A DNA stretch of 64,000 nucleotides from Juglans regia (taxonomy: Eukaryota > Streptophyta > Magnoliopsida > Fagales > Juglandaceae), in contig NC_049904.1 in NCBI RefSeq assembly GCF_001411555.2, forward strand, positions 32,377,370 through 32,441,369. The letters are read 5' to 3'. The notes beneath the pieces are model-generated. The model searched no databases, was not told where the DNA came from, and saw only the letters and a list, made by a program, of their open reading frames with translations. Shown here one piece after another: positions 58,672 to 64,000 of the stretch (position 1 is the stretch's first letter; every line of letters begins with the position of its first letter). The translations under genes and the position numbers were made by a program.

Positions 58672-61055
58672 CAGTGTAAAGATAAGATATTGATCTCTGT
58701 CTCCCTCTCTAATCAAGAGATTTTTGGCTGGCTTAGAAAGAAAGAAAGACCACTCACGCACTCAGACCCAGCAGTGATCTTTCAGGTCAGATTTCGCAGA
58801 GAGAGAGAGAGAGAGACCGAGGAAGACCGTCTACTCCTACTACAACACCAAGACCAAGAAAAAATTGTTATGCTTTTTAAATATTTCTTGGGTTCCCTTT
58901 CTCTCTCTAACTTTTATTTGCTGCACCAATTGCACCACAGAAAAGAAAGGAATTAGGGAAGCATGCGTTTCTAGTTCTTGTATATGAGAGGTTAGAGGGG
59001 GAGTAGTACGCACGTGTGGAGGGAGGATAGCACGTGTGATGGTGACCAGGAGGTTGTGGTTACCGGTAGATGAGGTAGCCGGTGAGAGAGAGGGGCGGGG
59101 GAATGGGGACGAAGAAGGGGGCGGGGTACGGACGAGGAGATGCAGATGCGATGCCAGGGTGGAAGAGGAATACAAAATGATGGGAAGTTGGGTAGTTTTA
59201 TCGTTTTTAAATTTATTAAAAGAAAAGAAGAGGACGATGGGTCCCATTACCCACTCCTTAGCTGGCTCCTCTTCAAAGTCTTTAACGACCGAGACGCTCC
59301 TCCCCTGGCTGCATTCATCTGCTTCCGCAGCCACCAGCATTACCACCACTATTAGTTGGAGTAACCGGCTCTGTTCCATGACATGCCTATGTTCTCTCTC
59401 TTTTTCATTTTCTTTTTCTTTCCCATGAAGCGTTTCATTAATTAGAAATCAGAGCAACGTATGCTAACAGGGACTCTCAATAAACATCTAATTACAACTG
59501 GTCACGAATAAAAATAAATTTATAAATTAACGTAATTAAATGTGATATGTTTAATTATAAAATTATTTTTATTGAGTCTAACATATCATATAAAATCAAA
59601 TCTAACTTATAAATTATTTTTGTAATTGTAATACTTTTCTTTTCAAAATTAAACTGCGATATTTTATAACAATCTGATTGGCAAACTGTGGTATTGTTGG
59701 AGAGTATGGTAAGTTTGTCAGCTACCTTCCATTGTTCTAGATTAACCTGTGGAGATAGCCATGCACTTCCTCTTCTTCGTAATTTTTGGTAGGAATGTTC
59801 GATTGAACAGTGACTAAGAGCACTCATTCACAGTGGTACCAATACATGGGATCCACATGCCAAGATTCTGATAATCTACTATGGTTGGGTCAAATTTGAG
59901 AGGTCCAAAGATGTTAAATTTGACCATGTCGCCGTTGAAGTGACAAAAATGTGACATCTCACAAAGACAACGGACGATGATTTTTTATTTTTTATTAAAT
60001 TTAACCTCAATTGAGTTAGAAAAGAAAAAAAAAAATTAATAGCTGGCTTTACCACAAGGTTCGGCTTTTTGTTTCTGTATTGTCATTGAATTTTATTCAG
60101 CATGTAGAAATCTGCGGAAGCATCTTATGTACTGCAGAGTAAAACCCAAATGTGCTGAATATTAGTGATGATTTGTGTGATTTTTAATGGTATTTTTTTT
60201 AGGTAAAAATGTAATAGAGAGATGTGTTTTTTTTAATGGTATTGTATTAAATATTCATAATGTATTTGCTGCACTCCATAAATATTATTCTGCACTTGTA
60301 CTAATGTATTTTCATATAGCTCTTAATTTAGAAAAAAAGAATTTATAAAAAAAAATTGAAAAATAAATTTTAAGTGAAATAATTAAATATAAAATCATAT
60401 CATAGTGTGCAAATTTTTCATTTGCATTTATATAATTCAATAGTTATACTCTTAGCAGCCTAACTTTTACGACTCGACCAACTGTCAGGCTACCCCAAGT
60501 TCCATCCGAGATCCTTTGCATAGCGTACATGCTCGGCCGATCGCCACGTAACCCACATTTAAATATGAAAAATGATACTATATCTTTTGAATTTGTTCCT
60601 TCAATTTAGTCACTTTCGTATTTTATTTTATTTTTTAATATTTTTTTATTTAATAGTTAAGGAAGTTTAAAATATTATGTGTTTTGTGTTTTAATTTTTT
60701 TTTTTTTTTAGGATTTGAAAAGTTGAATTGTTTATAATATTTTATGCGAGGATTTAAAAAATCTGTAATGATAATATGAAATGATATGAGAATTTTATGT
60801 CTCATTCAACCCCTCAAACCTGTCTATATTAATTTTTTTAAAATGTTAAACATATTTAAAAAATGTTTGAAATAAATTTTTTTTTTAAAAAATACAATTT
60901 ACACTAAAGACATGCCAACTAGCCAAACATGGGTGGCATAGTAGCATTATCCTTTAAATATATCATGTGTTTTCCATTAAATTCTACATTTTTTTTTTTT
61001 CCTTTAGGACCATTCCATTAAATTTAAGATATACAAATCTCACACATCTTTTTAT
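58672..61055. other. WRC upstream region and intergenic DNA
   Basis: Contains GA/CT tracts (58798-58815, 58900-58909) of the WRC leader or promoter, a GC-richer patch at 58980-59160, and AT-rich DNA. A TAAATTTATAAATTAACG dispersed repeat lies at about 59515-59625 and a family B fragment at about 60710-60830. The 179-residue minus-strand open frame at 58840-59379 is not called. Confidence 0.4.
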
Positions 61056-61074
61056 AAAATAACTCCCTTAAGGC

Positions 61075-62002
61075 GGGGAGAGTTTCAGCTCCTCTCCCCT
61101 CCTCCATCTCAGCCTATAACCTTTGTCTTTCCAATTTATTTTTTTTATTTAGTCTATTTTCCTTTTTGTTTTTTTTTTCTATCAAAGCATGAAGAAGCGC
61201 CATTTTGAGGTTTTTCAGTGGCCAGCGACCACCACAAGTCCCACCGTGGGGTTTCTAAGCCGTCAATATTTCAGACTACATAATATTTCTCTAAAAGGAG
61301 CACTGCGTGACTGACACACACGAGTCAAAGTGTGCGCGTGACCTCCACGCACCACCACATAGAGGGCTCTGATGTCGCCATACGCGGGATTTCTGGAGTC
61401 AGCAATCTAGATAGCTTCAAAATCGACGGTCTTGCACACTCCCAGCGTGGCATGTGTCCTTCACGTGCCAATACAGCCTCTTTGCTCAATGTTTTTTTCG
61501 GTCTTTAGTGTATTTCTAGTTTCTATTTTGTTGTAGTTTTGTTTTCTAGTATTTTCTGTTCTGTTGTTTGTGTTAGGTAAAAATATAAAAAAATAAGTTA
61601 TTGGACTTGTTGTCCATAACAAGATAATCCATTTCCTCTTTTGGAGGATGAGGGATGTTATCCCGCTCCATCTTTAGAGGATAGTGGGTGGTTTTTCCCT
61701 CTCCTCATTTGGAGGATGGCTCATTTGGAGATTAGGTGATGGCTATCTCTGTTTTTTACAGAGTGTTTTATTTTCAGATAAACTTGGATTGAAATTTTAG
61801 AAAGTTTGTCATTAGAAAATTTATAGAAGTTAAGATAATGTTCATCACAAAGAAATTTGTGTTCAGAAAAACTTCAAATAGATGAGCAGTTTGACTTGTA
61901 ATCTGTCTTTTTTCTTGTATTTATTAATCATAACTGTAATTTCAATTTCATTGAATGAAATAAAATTTATTTTTGATAATGAAATAAAGTCTATTTCTGA
62001 TA
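61075..62002 (+). mobile_element. Retroposon with 19-bp target duplication
   Basis: About 928 bp bounded by near-identical 19-mers AAAATAACTCCCTTAAGGC (61056-61074) and AAAATAACTCCCCCAAGGC (62003-62021), matching at 17 of 19. It starts GGGGAGAGTTTCAGCTCC and ends with an A/T-rich 3' end containing ATTTCATTGAATGAAATAAA. Long, variable-length target duplications and such a 3' end fit LINE-type or retrogene insertion. I see no intact reverse transcriptase, so it is probably a 5'-truncated or 3'-terminal LINE copy. Confidence 0.55.
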
Positions 62003-62645
62003 AAAATAACTCCCCCAAGGCTTGATGAAAAAAATTCTACCTTGGTGCAACCATTGCATCTCTTCCCTTTTAAGTTTTGACAATTTTACACAAATAAGTT
62101 TATTAGATAACCAATCTCACATAAAAAAGTCAAGAAGTGTATATTGTCCATAATTGTTTAAGTGGACCCTTTTTGTCATCATTAAATTAGCTTTTGGTCT
62201 TATGTAGTTTTTTTCCTATTGTATTTAATCTGAATAATATTATAATTTGATATTATATTATTTCTCTTTTAAAATTTATAATAATTTGAACGAAATATAT
62301 TTAATGAAAAATTTACGTTTGGTTAGGTAGCTAGCTACACAGTACATAAATTATGTACTATTTAAAACCTTTTAATATAATTTATTGTTATACATTACTT
62401 AGAAAACCCAAAGTTTAGTCTATTTTTAACGTATAATTATCTATATTTTTATAATTCATATATAACTTGTTTCCAAAGTTTAGCATCTTTCTTTTAATTG
62501 TAACATATGACAAGGCGACACATAAAATTTTATTGAAATAATGAATTTTTGATTTTTTTTTTCTTTCTTATATTTTTACTCGCTTTATTTATATATTGTA
62601 TTACTTTGTTGGTAGTGTTCCTACAAAATTTTAATTGATCTATAC

Positions 62646-62845
62646 TTCGTTTGGTTCCTTAACTCCTCTCAACTCATCTCAACTCATCATTACAACTTTT
62701 TCAAATCTTAACACAAAATATAATAAACATTTCAATTTTTTCAAATCCCAAAATAATAATAATATTAAAAAATAATATTCTAACAATATTTTATCATCAC
62801 AACTCAACTCAACTCAACTCACTTCAACATCCAAACACAACTTAA
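62646..62845. mobile_element. Short MITE, family B
   Basis: About 200 bp. The left end TTCGTTTGGTTCC and the inverted right end GTTGTGTTTGGATG form imperfect inverted repeats. It contains CTCAACTCATCTCAACTCAT near the left, TTTTTCAAATC..AACACAAAATATAATAAAC in the middle, ATATTCTAACAATATTTTATC, and (ACTCA)n near the right. It shares this layout with 30193-30400. Non-coding. Confidence 0.65.
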
Positions 62846-63913
62846 AAATATTTTGTCCATCCAAACTTATAATTATGGCTTTGTCCATTTCCACGACTAT
62901 AAGTTTAACAATATATTTTATAAGAAGAAATGATTTATACAGTCTCACGAGATGCAAACTATGCATATTTCATTTTGAAAAAAAAAAAGGTAAATGTGAG
63001 ATTTATATAAAAAATATACTGTTTAATATCAGATTCTATTATTTTTTAAAGAGAATGCATGAAACTTGTGCACCATATAATTTTATATTGTATTAATCTT
63101 CTATGGTAAAACTCAAATATTTGATATTATTTATAATTTGAAAAGAGATCAATACGATTATATTGATGTTTAATATCCATTTCATCTATGTTACTACTCG
63201 GAAAGTGTTTAAATTTTCAATTGAGTGGCCTAAGCACGAAAAATATGAGATTTGATATTATTTTCTGGTCTAAGAATAGGGCACATGAAATTAATTAGTA
63301 GGACAAACAAATTCGATCCAATTTTAATCTTGAATTGGACACGACACGACACGACGTGAGGAACGATTTTAGAAATGAGTTATTCTGGGCACCAGCCCAT
63401 AGCCGCACTCGTGTTGTGATTTTTTTTTTTTTTTCACCCAATATATTTAGTGTGCAGCGGCTGTTATGCACAGTAGAATGCTATTTATATTTTCTCTTTA
63501 TAAATTTTGCCACCAAAAATTAAAAGGAAAAGGATTATAAAAAAAAAAAAGAAAAAAAAGAAAAAAGGGGAACTGTGATTTGGAAATTAATTGAAAATGA
63601 GGTCTTTTGGAATGTGTAGTGGAAGTGAATTTGAGCCGCCCGATTACTGAAAATTGGTCTCTAAGTCAATTAGTAGGACAAAAACTTCATCGCAACCGTC
63701 CGTTGCATTCAGCATGCTCCAAAAAACACAATTACTATTGCACAGTAATATCACCCCCCTCCCCTCTCTCTCTCTCTCGCTCTCTCTTCGCTGTGACTTT
63801 GCATCCATTTCACACACTCATCTGAACCATCTGTGATGAGCCTCATCTCTCGTTCTCTCTCTTTCTGTCTCTGCCTCTTGGCCTAGATCGCTGACCTGAA
63901 GGGATAAACGTCC
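62846..63913. other. Intergenic, no certain gene
   Basis: AT-rich until about 63640. After that comes a CT-rich, leader-like stretch with (CT)n at about 63764-63785, which may belong to a gene starting at the right edge. Confidence 0.4.
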
Positions 63914-63949
63914 ATGGCGAGTCGATTCGGAGCCAACCCGGTTCGGGAG
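63914..63949 (+). CDS. Possible first exon of a gene running off the edge
   Basis: An ATG in strong context (GTCCATGGCG) follows a CT-rich leader-like sequence. It reads MASRFGANPVRE and then GAG|GTAGCC, a possible donor at 63949/63950. Read through, the frame stops after nine more codons. Too little sequence is left to name a product, and a chance ATG is quite possible. Confidence 0.25.
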
Positions 63950-64000
63950 GTAGCCATCTCGACCTCAAACTCAGAATGAGCCTCAGTTGATCATCCAGTT

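Noticed and set aside
58840..59379. 179-residue open frame on the minus strand upstream of the WRC gene, starting with a signal-peptide-like MEQSRLLQLIVVVMLV
   Set aside because: It overlaps GC-rich promoter-like DNA and GA tracts, becomes low-complexity (Ser/Pro/Thr, then Lys/Asn), and matches no family I know. Most likely chance.

Overview
The window is nuclear DNA of a flowering plant. It has intron-containing genes with GT..AG junctions, an actin gene with plant-type exon sizes, plastid- and ER-targeted proteins, two nuclear tRNA genes, very AT-rich intergenic DNA, and many miniature transposons. The repeat families, especially the short elements rich in CTCAACTCATCTCA, suggest a woody rosid, most likely Fagales (walnut/hickory type). 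That lineage call is from memory of such repeats and cannot be proved from this sequence alone.

Layout. 1-4.7 kb: AT-rich DNA with a hAT-like MITE and two tandem copies of a 691-bp LTR-like repeat. 4.77-7.86 kb (+): FAD2 oleate desaturase, with a 1.77-kb intron in its leader. 8-15 kb: gene-free, with fragments of three MITE families and an LTR-like repeat. 15.3-15.8 kb (+): a small VQ-motif protein. 18.2-21.7 kb (-): a seven-exon plastid fibrillin of the PAP8 type. 21.88-21.95 kb (-): tRNA-Ala(UGC). 22.07-27.93 kb (+): the 14-exon DNA polymerase delta subunit 2. The fibrillin and POLD2 genes are divergent and only about 360 bp separate their start codons, with the tRNA gene between them. 29.3-30 kb: a broken gene I do not recognise. 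30.9 kb (+): tRNA-Cys(GCA). 31.26-31.91 kb (+): remnant of a clade-D PP2C gene split by a 376-bp TRIM retroelement. 32.86-35.9 kb (-): an intact 377-aa actin gene with an 850-bp leader intron that carries a SINE. 36.9-37.7 kb: a composite MITE. 38.75-39.42 kb: another copy of the LTR-like repeat. 40.27-43.26 kb (+): a six-exon protein with a C-terminal J domain. 45.27-47.26 kb (-): a single-exon L-type lectin receptor kinase. 50.4-51.4 kb: degenerate tandem repeats. 53.61-53.67 kb: a perfect 62-bp palindrome. 56.86-58.67 kb (-): a WRC-domain protein. 61.07-62.00 kb: a retroposon with 19-bp target duplications. The last 100 bases may hold the first exon of a gene running off the edge.

The genes are unrelated in function, as is normal for a plant chromosome: lipid desaturation, transcriptional co-regulation, plastid lipid bodies, DNA replication, cytoskeleton, mitochondrial chaperoning, cell-surface signalling. 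No operon-like or biosynthetic cluster is visible. The most unusual items are the perfect palindrome, the TRIM-in-PP2C nested insertion, the Pol III gene inside a divergent Pol II promoter, and the hAT-like MITE family with its composite copy. Exon boundaries were set by hand from splice motifs, reading-frame continuity and known protein families; no alignment was run.
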